A stretch of 64,000 bases of DNA from NCBI GenBank assembly GCA_965207995.1, contig OZ242299.1, forward strand, positions 992,001 through 1,056,000. Reading direction: 5' to 3'. Under the pieces are notes generated by a model, which saw only the letters and a list, made by a program, of their open reading frames with translations, was not told the DNA's origin and ran no database searches. Numbering within the stretch: the first letter of the stretch is position 1; every line of letters begins with the position of its first letter. Positions 55,127 to 62,617 of this stretch are shown in pieces. The DNA comes from DAOUKH01 sp965207995. Lineage in GTDB: Bacteria > Chloroflexota > Dehalococcoidia > SHYB01. Position numbers and translations under genes: made by a program.

Positions 55127-55588
55127 TTAGTCGCTGCCGTCGGCGTCGATGGCTTTGATCTTGTCGATATTGGCGCGCTCGCTCTCGTCGATTTCGGCGG
55201 CGAGCCAAGCGTCGATGATCTCTTCGGCGACGGTGGGAGCGGTCAGGCGCAGACTCATGCAGAGCACGTTGGCGTCGTTCCAGCGGCGGGCGCCGCGGGC
55301 CGTCTCGGCGTCGGAGCAGAGGGCGGCGCGGACGCCGGGCACCTTGTTGGCGGCGATGGAGACGCCGGTGCCGGTCCAGCAGAAGAGGAGGCCTTGATCG
55401 GCGTCGCCGCGGGCGACGCGGCCGCCGACCTCCGCCGCGACGTCGGGCCATTGCGGGCTCGACTCGCCCAGCGCCCCAAAGAGGTCTACGTGAAGGCCGC
55501 GGCGTTCAAGGGCGGCGACGACGTCATCGGTGAGCGTGGTGCGCTCGTCGCTGCCGACGGCGATGCTGGGGCGGCCGGGCGCGGTCAC
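55127..55588 (-). CDS. RpiB/LacA/LacB-family sugar-phosphate isomerase
   Basis: A 153-residue protein with the RpiB Rossmann-like fold that would interconvert ribose 5-phosphate and ribulose 5-phosphate. Seen: IAVGSDERTTLTDDVVAALERRG, GLLFCWTGTGVSIAANKVPGVRAALCSDAETARGARRWNDANVLCMSLRL. The catalytic base Cys of the C-x-TGxG motif is present. Two usual markers are altered: the GSDHAG opening reads GSDERT and the RxHNxANVL box reads RRWNDANVL, without the His that helps ring opening. It may act on another sugar phosphate. Confidence 0.82.
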   Translation of the reverse strand: MTAPGRPSIAVGSDERTTLTDDVVAALERRGLHVDLFGALGESSPQWPDVAAEVGGRVARGDADQGLLFCWTGTGVSIAANKVPGVRAALCSDAETARGARRWNDANVLCMSLRLTAPTVAEEIIDAWLAAEIDESERANIDKIKAIDADGSD

Positions 55589-55609
55589 GGCCCGGCCCCG
55601 ACGAGTGCT

Positions 55610-56509
55610 CTAGCTGGCGCGGGGGTGGGCCTTGGCGTACTCGTCGCGCACGTGATCGGAGGTGAGGTGGGTATAGACCTGCGTCGTGGAGATGTTGGCA
55701 TGGCCGAGCAACTCCTGGACGTTCCTCAAGGGTGCGCCGCCGCGCAGCATATGCGTGGCGAAGCTGTGGCGCAAGACGTGGGGGGTGATGTGGGTCTTAA
55801 TGCCGGCCTGTTCGGCGTAGTTTTTCAGGATGAGCCAGAAGCCCTGACGGGTGAGGCGCTGGCCGCGCCGGTTGAGGAAGAGGGCGCGTTCGTCGATGGA
55901 GCGGGCGAGGCGGGTGCGTCCGCTCTCCATGTAGGTGGCGAGGCTCCTGAGGGCCTGCTGGTGGATGGGAAGGATGCGCTCCTTGGAGCCCTTGCCCATG
56001 CAGCGCACCATGCGCCCCTCGAGGTTCACGTCCTCGACGTTCAACGACACGAGCTCGGTGACCCGCATGCCCGTCGCGTAGAGCAACTGGAGGAGGGCCT
56101 CGTCGCGGACGGTCTCGGCGGCCCAGCCGCGACGCCGGGGTTGGGCGAGGATCAGGTCGACTTCCTCCCTCGACAGCACCTTGGGAAGGGGCCGGCCGAT
56201 CTTCGGCGAGGAGAGCTGCTCGGAGGGGTCTTCCTTAACCGTGCCCTCGTCGACCAAGAAGCTGAAGAAGGACTTGAGCGCCGCGATCTTGCGGGCGATG
56301 GTCGTCGAGGCGTAGCCGCGGTCGCGGAGGCTGACGACGTACTCGGAGAGCAGCGCGGGGGTGACGCCGCGCCAGCCGGCGAAACCGGCCTTCGGCTCGG
56401 CGTACTCGCAGAGTTGGCTTAAATCGTTTTGGTAGGCTTGGCGGGTGTTGAGGGAGAACCCCTTTTCGGCGGTGAGGAATTCAAGATAATCGCGAACCTG
56501 GTCCTGCAT
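55610..56509 (-). CDS. Tyrosine recombinase XerC/XerD-like
   Basis: A 299-residue tyrosine recombinase. The N-terminal SAM-like DNA-binding domain (YLEFLTAEKGFSLNTRQAYQNDLSQLCEYAE) is followed by the catalytic set: Arg in YATGMRVTELVSLN, Lys in GKGSKERILPI, HxxR in HVLRHSFATHML, His in LLGHANISTTQ and the nucleophile Tyr in QVYTHL. Length and spacing match chromosomal XerC/D, which resolve chromosome dimers at dif. It is 6 kb from the virion module but lacks phage-integrase arm-type features, so I read it as housekeeping. No dif-like site was recognised nearby. Confidence 0.92.
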   Translation of the reverse strand: MQDQVRDYLEFLTAEKGFSLNTRQAYQNDLSQLCEYAEPKAGFAGWRGVTPALLSEYVVSLRDRGYASTTIARKIAALKSFFSFLVDEGTVKEDPSEQLSSPKIGRPLPKVLSREEVDLILAQPRRRGWAAETVRDEALLQLLYATGMRVTELVSLNVEDVNLEGRMVRCMGKGSKERILPIHQQALRSLATYMESGRTRLARSIDERALFLNRRGQRLTRQGFWLILKNYAEQAGIKTHITPHVLRHSFATHMLRGGAPLRNVQELLGHANISTTQVYTHLTSDHVRDEYAKAHPRAS

Positions 56510-56627
56510 CGAGTCCTCCCGCGCCGCCGCATACTCACTTAAACCAAGTTTAGAACCGTTTTAACATGAAGTCAAATAGTCGAGGGTCTGAGAGCGAGTC
56601 GTCCCATAGGTGGTTGAAGGGAGTGAG

Positions 56628-56705
56628 GGCGCCCCGCGGGCGTCCGCGCGCCTGACGGCGCGCACCCTCTCTCAAGTCTCTCCCAGAGGGAGAGAGGTTT
56701 AAGGC
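56628..56705 (-). repeat. Intergenic repeat, family A with GC tail (reverse)
   Basis: A full-length family A element on the minus strand between xerC/D and the zinc-ribbon gene. The preceding 40 bases near 56538-56580 are AT-rich and probably hold the recombinase promoter. Confidence 0.88.
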
Positions 56706-56721
56706 GGGGCGAAGACAAAGA

Positions 56722-56747
56722 AGAACGCCCCCGACCGGGGGCGTTCT
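56722..56747 (-). terminator. Terminator of the zinc-ribbon gene
   Basis: A perfect 11-bp stem, AGAACGCCCCC and GGGGGCGTTCT, with a four-base loop; on the minus strand it is followed by TCTTTGTCTT. It lies 30 bases after the stop codon. Confidence 0.85.
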
Positions 56748-56777
56748 CGTCAAGCGCGGAGTGTTGACGGCGGCCGG

Positions 56778-56981
56778 CTAGCGGAACCTGCCCGCATGGG
56801 CCATGCCGTTGCTGATCGGCTCGTTGAGGTACACGTCGCCGTTCCTGATTTTGAGGTTGTACCCGCAGTCGGGATTGGTACAGACCCAGGCCTTGTAGTG
56901 GATCGCCGCGCCCTGACTTCCGAAATCGGAGAGCGGGACCAAATCGCCCAAGTCGCACTTTTGACACTTTGGGAACTCCAT
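56778..56981 (-). CDS. Small zinc-ribbon protein (67 residues)
   Basis: Starts MEFPKCQKCDLGDLVPLSDFG after a GGGAGG site. Two metal-binding knuckles are visible: C6-x-x-C9 and C-TNPDC (about C36 and C41), followed by NLKIRNGDVYLNEPISNG. Family not recognised beyond a zinc-ribbon or rubredoxin-like fold. It has its own promoter and terminator, so it is an independent single-gene unit. Confidence 0.8.
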   Translation of the reverse strand: MEFPKCQKCDLGDLVPLSDFGSQGAAIHYKAWVCTNPDCGYNLKIRNGDVYLNEPISNGMAHAGRFR

Positions 56982-57034
56982 ACGAACGCCACCTCCCACC
57001 AAATTCGCGCTCTTGGTGAATCGCGCGATGTGGG

Positions 57035-57062
57035 AGTATAGCGGCGTTATGGGCGAGGTCAA
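57035..57062 (-). promoter_or_regulatory. Promoter of the zinc-ribbon gene
   Basis: On the minus strand TTGACC (57062-57057), 16 bases, TATACT (57040-57035). The -35 box overlaps the last bases of thpR. Confidence 0.65.
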
Positions 57063-57643
57063 GAGGGCGATGGCGAGGAATCAAGCGCGGCGGCGTGGAG
57101 GCGGGTATAGCGCGCGCCGCCGGGCCCAGGATCGCTCTTCATGAGCGCCACGTGACGCACCGTCTGGCTCACGGTATCGGCGTTGAGCTCTGCTGCCTCC
57201 CAACGCTCCGGAGCGATGCGCACGTCACCCGAGGCCCGCCCCAGCGTGAGGTGAGGGCGGAAGGCGCGGTCCTCGGTGGGAAAACCGAGCGGGGCGATCA
57301 TCTCCTCGACGTTCTGCCGCAGGTCGGCCAATGCGTCGAGGTCGCCACGCACCGCGGCCCAGAGGACGCGCGGGCGGCGCGTGTTGGGGAAGCCGCCGGC
57401 CTCGCCGAGTTCGATGGTGAAGGGGCGGCTCCGTCGGGCGGCCGCATCGAGGGCGTCCGCGATCGAGGGGGTGAGGTCTTCGGGCGTCTGGCCGAGGAAC
57501 TTGAGAGTGAGATGCATCCCTTCGGGCTTGACCCACCGCATGGGCGGGCCGAGCGCGCGGCGGATGCGCTCCTGGAGTCCGGCGAGGGTGTCGCGCATCG
57601 GAGCGTCAAGCTCGACGGCGATGAAGGTGCGGATGGAAGTCAC
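57059..57643 (-). CDS. thpR: RNA 2',3'-cyclic phosphodiesterase (ThpR, 2'-5' RNA ligase family)
   Basis: A 194-residue 2H phosphoesterase. The two catalytic H-x-T/S-x motifs are HLTLKFLG (about 44-51) and HLTLGRAS (about 131-138), in the expected spacing, with FIAVELDAPMRDTLAGLQERIR at the start. Members open 2',3'-cyclic phosphates or join 2'-5' linkages in RNA. It overlaps the upstream glycosylase gene by four bases. Confidence 0.93.
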   Translation of the reverse strand: MTSIRTFIAVELDAPMRDTLAGLQERIRRALGPPMRWVKPEGMHLTLKFLGQTPEDLTPSIADALDAAARRSRPFTIELGEAGGFPNTRRPRVLWAAVRGDLDALADLRQNVEEMIAPLGFPTEDRAFRPHLTLGRASGDVRIAPERWEAAELNADTVSQTVRHVALMKSDPGPGGARYTRLHAAALDSSPSPS

Positions 57644-58194
57644 GGCGCGGCCTGCCTCGCCCGCTCGCTCGCGGCGAGCGCCTTGACCTCGCGCATCGCC
57701 TCGACGATACGGTCGAGGCTCACCGCGGCATTGGCGGGGCTGGTCGAAGGGAGGACGTAGACCCGGGACGTTCCGATGCGGTCGGCCTGGAGGCCGGTCG
57801 CCACGTCGGCGGGGCCGCCGGTGTAGCGCGCGTAGTGCCTAAAGCCGGTGAGGCCGTTGAAGCAGACCACAATCGGTCCGCAGGCCAGCAGCTTCTCACG
57901 CAGCATCGGGGCGCCGTCACGGTAGTCGACGGCGCGGAGCTCGGACATCTGGCGTGTGGGTCGCTTGACGACGTCGGTGAAGCCGATGCCGTAGTCGAGG
58001 GCGCGGGCGTCCGTCTCTGGCCCCAAGGGTTCGGGGGCGAGTCCGGCGGCGTTGAAGGCCGCCCAGAAGCGGTTGCGGGGGTTGAAGAAATAGTGCCCCG
58101 CCTTGGCCGAGGTCAGACCCGGATTGATGCCCACGAAGACGATGTCGAGGCCCGACCGCAGATAGTCGGGGAGGGTGTCGACCTCGCCGCCCAT
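57640..58194 (-). CDS. Mismatch-specific uracil/thymine-DNA glycosylase (Mug family)
   Basis: A 184-residue UDG-superfamily glycosylase of the Mug/TDG type. Motif 1 is VFVGINPGLTSAKAGHYFFNPRNRFWAAFNAAG (GINPG with the active-site Asn), and the second motif is LPSTSPANAAVS. It would remove uracil or ethenocytosine opposite guanine. Three bases separate it from the end of the NAD synthetase gene on the same strand, and it overlaps thpR by four, so the three may be co-transcribed. Confidence 0.93.
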   Translation of the reverse strand: MGGEVDTLPDYLRSGLDIVFVGINPGLTSAKAGHYFFNPRNRFWAAFNAAGLAPEPLGPETDARALDYGIGFTDVVKRPTRQMSELRAVDYRDGAPMLREKLLACGPIVVCFNGLTGFRHYARYTGGPADVATGLQADRIGTSRVYVLPSTSPANAAVSLDRIVEAMREVKALAASERARQAAP

Positions 58195-58197
58195 GGG

Positions 58198-59961
58198 CTA
58201 GAAGGGCTTGAACTTGTTGACAATGGGGAGCCGCCGGTCGCGGCCGAAGGCGCGGGTGGTGATCCTGACGCCGGGCGGGGCCTGACGGCGCTTATACTCG
58301 TTCCGGTCCACACCGCGCACGACCTGCTTCACAACCTCGGCGTCGAGACCCATGCCGATGAGGTCGGAGAAGGTGCGGTCCTTCTCCACGTAGGCTTCGA
58401 GGATGGGGTCGAGCAGCTCGTAGGGGGGCAGGGAGTCCTCGTCCTTTTGGTCGGGGCGGAGCTCGGCGGAGGGCGGCTTCTCCAGGATGCGCGCCGGTAT
58501 AAGGTCGTTCCCGGCGGCCGTATTCCGGTGTTCGCAGAGGTCGTAGACGAGGACCTTGGGCACGTCCTTGATCACGGCGAAGCCGCCGGCCATGTCGCCG
58601 TAGAGGGTGGCGTAGCCCATGGCCATCTCGCTCTTGTTGCCGGTGGTGAGCACGAGCCAGCCGAACTTGTTCGAGATCGCCATGAGGATGTTGCCGCGGA
58701 TGCGGGCCTGGACGTTCTCCTCGGCAACGTTCGGCTGCGTGCCCTCGAACATGCCGCCCAGCGTGGAGAGCATGGCCTTGAAGACCGGCTCGATTGAGAT
58801 CACGTGGTAGTCGATGCCGAGGTTCTCGGCCAGGGCGCGGGCGTCTTCCTCGCTCTCGGAGGCGTTGTAACGCGACGGCATGGCGACGCCGACGACCCGG
58901 TCTCCGCCGAGCGCGTCAGCGGCGACGGCGGCGACGAGGGACGAGTCCACGCCGCCGGAGAGGCCGACGAGGACGCGCTCGAAGCCGCTCTTGGTCACAT
59001 AGTCGCGCGTGCCCACGACGAGAGCGCGGTAGACCTCCTCCAACTCCGACAGGGGCGCGGCGATGGCGGGCTCGATCTCCTCCCGTTGCGGGGTGGCGTC
59101 CGTCGTCTCCTTCCCTTCAGCGGCGACCTCGACCCGCGGCGTCTCGACGCCGGGGAGAAGTTGCGTGGGCCGCTGCTTGCGAGGCAGGGGGTTGTGGAGC
59201 CGGTTGCGCAGGACGTGGTCGATGTCCAGCTCGGCGACAAGGAGGTCCTCGTCGAAGCGCGCGGCGCGGGCGAGCAGCTTGCCGGACGGATCGAAGACCA
59301 TGCTGCCGCCGTCGAAGACCAGCTCGTCCTGGCCGCCGACGAGGTTCACGTAGCAGATGAAGACGCCCTGGTCGGTGGCGCGGGTCGCGAGGAGCTTTTC
59401 GCGGTAGTCGGCCTTGCCGGCGTTGAACGGCGAGGCGTTGATGTTCACGATCACCTGGGCGCCGGCGTCGGCCTGCAGGACGGTGGGGCCGACGGGGTAC
59501 CAGATGTCCTCGCAGATGTTGACGCCGACGCGCGTACCCTCGCCGCGGGCGGGGATGGTGTAGACCGGGGCGGCGTTGCCGGCGCGGAAATAGCGCTCTT
59601 CGTCGAAGACGCTGTAATTTGGGAGGAACATCTTGCGGTAGACGCCGGCCACGCCGCCGTCGCGGGCCACGGCGGCGGCGTTGTAGGTGTCCTCGCCGGC
59701 TTCGACGAAGCCGACGACCGCGGTGATCCCGCGCGCCGCCTCGACGATGCGGTCGAGGGCGTCGAGGTTGCCCCGGATGAACTGCTGCTTGAAGAGCAGG
59801 TCTTCGGGCGGGTAGCCGGTCGTCGTGAGCTCGGGGAAGGCGACGAGGTCGGCCCCCGCCTCCTTCGCCCGTTCGATCGACTCGACGGCCTTGGCGGTGT
59901 TGCCCTCAAGGTCGCCGACGGTGGTGTTGATCTGGGCGAGCGCCACCCGAAAGGTGTGCAT
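58198..59961 (-). CDS. nadE: Glutamine-dependent NAD+ synthetase
   Basis: A 587-residue two-domain enzyme that makes NAD+ from nicotinate adenine dinucleotide. The N-terminal nitrilase-type amidase has its catalytic triad: Glu 44 (AFPELTTTGYP), Lys 110 (VYRKMFLPN) and Cys 150 (VNICEDIWYP). The C-terminal ligase has the pyrophosphatase loop VGLSGGVDSSLVAAVAADALG, the NVQARIRGNILMAISNK helix and TTGNKSEMAMGYATLYGDMAGGFAVIKDVPK. The start is MHTFRVALAQ; GGCAGGAG lies close in front. A TATACT at 60009-60014 is the likely -10 box. Confidence 0.95.
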   Translation of the reverse strand: MHTFRVALAQINTTVGDLEGNTAKAVESIERAKEAGADLVAFPELTTTGYPPEDLLFKQQFIRGNLDALDRIVEAARGITAVVGFVEAGEDTYNAAAVARDGGVAGVYRKMFLPNYSVFDEERYFRAGNAAPVYTIPARGEGTRVGVNICEDIWYPVGPTVLQADAGAQVIVNINASPFNAGKADYREKLLATRATDQGVFICYVNLVGGQDELVFDGGSMVFDPSGKLLARAARFDEDLLVAELDIDHVLRNRLHNPLPRKQRPTQLLPGVETPRVEVAAEGKETTDATPQREEIEPAIAAPLSELEEVYRALVVGTRDYVTKSGFERVLVGLSGGVDSSLVAAVAADALGGDRVVGVAMPSRYNASESEEDARALAENLGIDYHVISIEPVFKAMLSTLGGMFEGTQPNVAEENVQARIRGNILMAISNKFGWLVLTTGNKSEMAMGYATLYGDMAGGFAVIKDVPKVLVYDLCEHRNTAAGNDLIPARILEKPPSAELRPDQKDEDSLPPYELLDPILEAYVEKDRTFSDLIGMGLDAEVVKQVVRGVDRNEYKRRQAPPGVRITTRAFGRDRRLPIVNKFKPF

Positions 59962-60081
59962 CTCCTGCCCCTCGCAACAGGGTCTGAGACCCTGGCCTCC
60001 AGAAGTCGAGTATAGCACAGGGCCTGATTTGGCCCCCTGGCGGAAGACGGCTCGGCAAGAGATCCGCACGGGGCTTGCGAT

Positions 60082-60111
60082 TTGTGTTTCGGGTGCGCGC
60101 GCTGGTAGAAT
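60082..60111 (+). promoter_or_regulatory. Promoter of the MIP18-like/Mrp operon
   Basis: TTGTGT (60082-60087), 18 bases, TAGAAT (60106-60111), followed by GTGAGGAG and the ATG at 60144. Confidence 0.5.
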
Positions 60112-60143
60112 CTTGGCGCAGTAACAGAAGTGAGGAGCGCGCT

Positions 60144-60443
60144 ATGCCGTCCAAAGAGCAGGTGCTGGAAGCGCTGAAAGACGTATATGACCCCGAGATT
60201 CCGTACAACATCGTGGACCTGGGGCTGGTCTACGACGTCGCCGTCGACGGCGGCAACGTGGACGTGACCATGACGCTCACCTTCCCCGGCTGCGGGATGG
60301 GCGCGTACATCGCGAACAACGTCCGCGAGCGCATCCTCGACCTCGACGACGTCGAGGACGCGAACGTCGAGATGACGTTCGACCCGCCGTGGTCGCCGGA
60401 AAAGATTTCGGAAGCGGTGCGCGAAGAGCTTGGGATCGACTAG
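60144..60443 (+). CDS. MIP18/DUF59-family iron-sulfur assembly factor
   Basis: A 99-residue MIP18-like (SufT/PaaD-type) protein: EQVLEALKDVYDPEIPYNIVDLGLVYDVAVDGGNVDVTMTLTFPGCGMGAYIANNVRERIL, with the DPE-x-P-x-NIVDLGLVY signature and the single conserved Cys of the TLTFPGCGMG loop. Such proteins help mature Fe-S enzymes. The Mrp-type ATPase gene follows after nine bases, and in many genomes the two functions are fused or adjacent. Start supported by TGAGGAG. Confidence 0.92.
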   Translation: MPSKEQVLEALKDVYDPEIPYNIVDLGLVYDVAVDGGNVDVTMTLTFPGCGMGAYIANNVRERILDLDDVEDANVEMTFDPPWSPEKISEAVREELGID

Positions 60444-60452
60444 GAGGCCGGC

Positions 60453-61280
60453 ATGACCCAGCCTGTGCACGTCCACGGCCCGGGCGATGGGCCGGAAGCG
60501 GCAGCCAAGATCGAGGCGATGAAGCGCCAGTGGGCGCAGAAGAAACGCATCGGCGCGAGCCTCGGGAAGATCCGCAACAAGGTCGCCGTCTACAGTGGCA
60601 AGGGCGGTGTGGGGAAGAGCACGGTCGCGGTGAACCTCGCCGTCACCCTCGCCAGCCAGGGGTCGAAGGTCGGACTGCTCGATGCCGACATCGACTGCCC
60701 CAACCTTCTGAAGCTGTTGAAGTCGGAATCGCAGCCCAAACTCATCGACGGCAAGATCATCCCGGCGATGATGCACGGGGTGCAGGTCGTCTCGATGGGC
60801 TCGTTCCAGGAGAAGGAGGACGAGGCCATCATCTTCCGGGGCCCCATGATCCACAACGCGCTGACCCAGTTCGTCGAGCTGACGGAGTGGGGCGAGATGG
60901 ACTACCTCATCGTCGACATGCCGCCGGGGACGTCGGACGCCGCGCTCACCGTGATGCAGACGCTGCAGCTCGACGGCTTCGTGGTGGTGACCACGCCACA
61001 GGAGCTTGCCGTGCTCGACGCGCGGCGCTCGATCAACATGATCCGCAAGCTGAACCTGCCGGTGCTCGGCGTCGTCGAGACGATGTCGGGGGCCATCTTC
61101 GGCGAAGGCGGGGGCGAGCGTCTCTCCAACGAGATCGACGCGCCCTTCCTGGGCTCGGTGCCGCTGAATGCGGCGTTCCGGGAGCCCGACGCCCCGCCCG
61201 CGCTGTCGGACGGCGCCGTGCAGGCTCAGTTCGAGGGCATCGCCGGGAAGCTCGGCGCTGCGGTGACCGCGGCGCCCTAA
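60453..61280 (+). CDS. Mrp/NBP35-family P-loop ATPase lacking the C-terminal CxxC
   Basis: A 275-residue ATPase of the Mrp/ApbC family, Fe-S cluster carriers. The deviant Walker A is YSGKGGVGKSTVAVNLAVTLA (about 47-67), with LLDADIDCPNLLKLL (switch), MDYLIVDMPPGTSDAALTVMQ and VVVTTPQELAVLDARRSINM. Most family members continue with an NM-x(7)-C-x-x-C segment that binds the bridging cluster; here VVETMSGAIFGEGGGERL has no cysteines. It may thus be a carrier with other ligands, or an ATPase that has lost cluster binding. The short N-terminal helical head (GPEAAAKIEAMKRQW) is also unusual. Confidence 0.92.
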   Translation: MTQPVHVHGPGDGPEAAAKIEAMKRQWAQKKRIGASLGKIRNKVAVYSGKGGVGKSTVAVNLAVTLASQGSKVGLLDADIDCPNLLKLLKSESQPKLIDGKIIPAMMHGVQVVSMGSFQEKEDEAIIFRGPMIHNALTQFVELTEWGEMDYLIVDMPPGTSDAALTVMQTLQLDGFVVVTTPQELAVLDARRSINMIRKLNLPVLGVVETMSGAIFGEGGGERLSNEIDAPFLGSVPLNAAFREPDAPPALSDGAVQAQFEGIAGKLGAAVTAAP

Positions 61281-61296
61281 ACTGCCGGGAAGAACA

Positions 61297-61367
61297 GCGC
61301 CCTTCGGGCGCTTGCGCGCCTAGCGGCGCGCGCCCTCTCTCAGTCTCCCCCAAAGGGGGAGAGGCCG
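61297..61367 (-). repeat. Intergenic repeat, family A with GC tail (reverse)
   Basis: A reversed full-length family A element (GCGCCCTTCGGGCGC, then GCGCGCCTAGCGGCGCGC, then the C/G-rich arms) between the Mrp-type gene and the HD hydrolase gene. Confidence 0.88.
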
Positions 61368-61439
61368 GCGGGGAGGGCGAATCGCGACTCGTCCGGCTTG
61401 TTCGGGCAAATGGGCGGGTGCTACTATGTCAACTCCCCC

Positions 61440-62570
61440 ATGGACGCCGACCCCGCATCCGTCATCGCCGCATCCCTGAGACGGCGCGCGTCCGAGGCCG
61501 CCGGACTGCTTTCTCGTTACGCCGCGCTGCCGTCGCGGTCGCGGGGACGCGAGGTCGCCGAGCCGGGGAATGAGCGCGCCGCGGCGGCCCCGTTCCAGGT
61601 CGACCGTGAACGCATCGTGCGCACCAAGACCTTCCGGCGTCTGATGCACAAGACGCAGGTCTTCATGGCGCCCGCCGGCGACCACTACCTCACCCGGCTG
61701 ACCCACACGATGGAGGTCTCGCTCCTCGCCCGCGCCGTGGCGCGCGCGCTGCGGCTGAACGAGGACCTCACCGAGGCGGTTTGCATGGGCCACGACCTCG
61801 GCCACGCCCCTTTTGGGCACCTGGGCGAGTCGGCACTCGCGGCAGTGCACCCCGGCGGCTTTCGCCACAACCGGCAGAGCGTCCGCGTCGTAGAACAGTT
61901 AGAGAACGACGGACGCGGGCTCAACCTGACGTGGGAGGTACGGCAGGGCATCCTGCGGCACTCGAAAGGCAGGTCGGGAATCGAGGGGAACGCGAACCCG
62001 GAGCTGGACACGCTGGAAGGGCAGACGGCGAAGATCGCCGACGCCCTGGCCTACATCAACCACGACACCGACGACGCGGTGCGGGCGAAGGCCATCGCCG
62101 ACGACGACATTCCAGAGGACGTGGTGGAGACGCTCGGCTCCAACCGGGCTGGGTGGGCGCAGCACATGGCGGCGGACATCGTCGCGGCGTCGTGGGAGGC
62201 CTCCGGCGAGACGGGGCCCAGCGGCGGCGAGCCGCCGGTCATCCGCATGAGCGCCGAGATGAGCCGCGCGGCGAACCGCATGCGCGACTTCCTGTTCGAG
62301 CGGGTCTACGAGCCGGCGAGCGCCACCCCGCAGGCGGAGCGCGCCCGCGAGATCATCCGGCTGCTCTACGACTACTTCTCGCGCTTCCCCGACCGTATCC
62401 CCGACGAGTACCGCCGGCGGGACGAGGCGCCGGAGCGCATGGCGCTCGACTACGTGTCGGGGATGACGGACAGCTACGCGCTGCGCGTGGCCGAGGCGAT
62501 CAGCCCGTCGATCACGAGCGGTTTCCAGGAACAGGGCGTGCGGGTCTCCTTCCCCGCCGTCCCGGCTTAG
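61440..62570 (+). CDS. dGTPase-like HD-domain triphosphohydrolase
   Basis: A 376-residue HD-superfamily protein. The metal site shows RLTHTMEVSLLARAVARAL (first His), the HD of MGHDLGHAPFGHLGE, and the final Asp in IADALAYINHDTDDAV, in the spacing of deoxyguanosinetriphosphate triphosphohydrolases, which cut dNTPs to nucleoside and triphosphate. FRRLMHKTQVFMAPAGDHYLTRLTHT is the family signature. The start is the ATG at 61440; a TACTAT at 61422-61427 would start the mRNA six bases before it and no ribosome site is seen. It precedes dnaG, a common neighbour. Confidence 0.92.
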   Translation: MDADPASVIAASLRRRASEAAGLLSRYAALPSRSRGREVAEPGNERAAAAPFQVDRERIVRTKTFRRLMHKTQVFMAPAGDHYLTRLTHTMEVSLLARAVARALRLNEDLTEAVCMGHDLGHAPFGHLGESALAAVHPGGFRHNRQSVRVVEQLENDGRGLNLTWEVRQGILRHSKGRSGIEGNANPELDTLEGQTAKIADALAYINHDTDDAVRAKAIADDDIPEDVVETLGSNRAGWAQHMAADIVAASWEASGETGPSGGEPPVIRMSAEMSRAANRMRDFLFERVYEPASATPQAERAREIIRLLYDYFSRFPDRIPDEYRRRDEAPERMALDYVSGMTDSYALRVAEAISPSITSGFQEQGVRVSFPAVPA

Positions 62571-62617
62571 GCCAAGCCCGGAGCATCGGCGGACCGGGGC
62601 GTTGAAGCGAGCAAGTC

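Noticed and set aside
55610..56509. XerC/D-like recombinase as integrase of the virion module
   Set aside because: Length, motifs and lack of an arm-binding domain match chromosomal XerC/D; it lies 6 kb away with uvrC, SRAP and rpiB-type genes in between, and no att-like repeats were seen.
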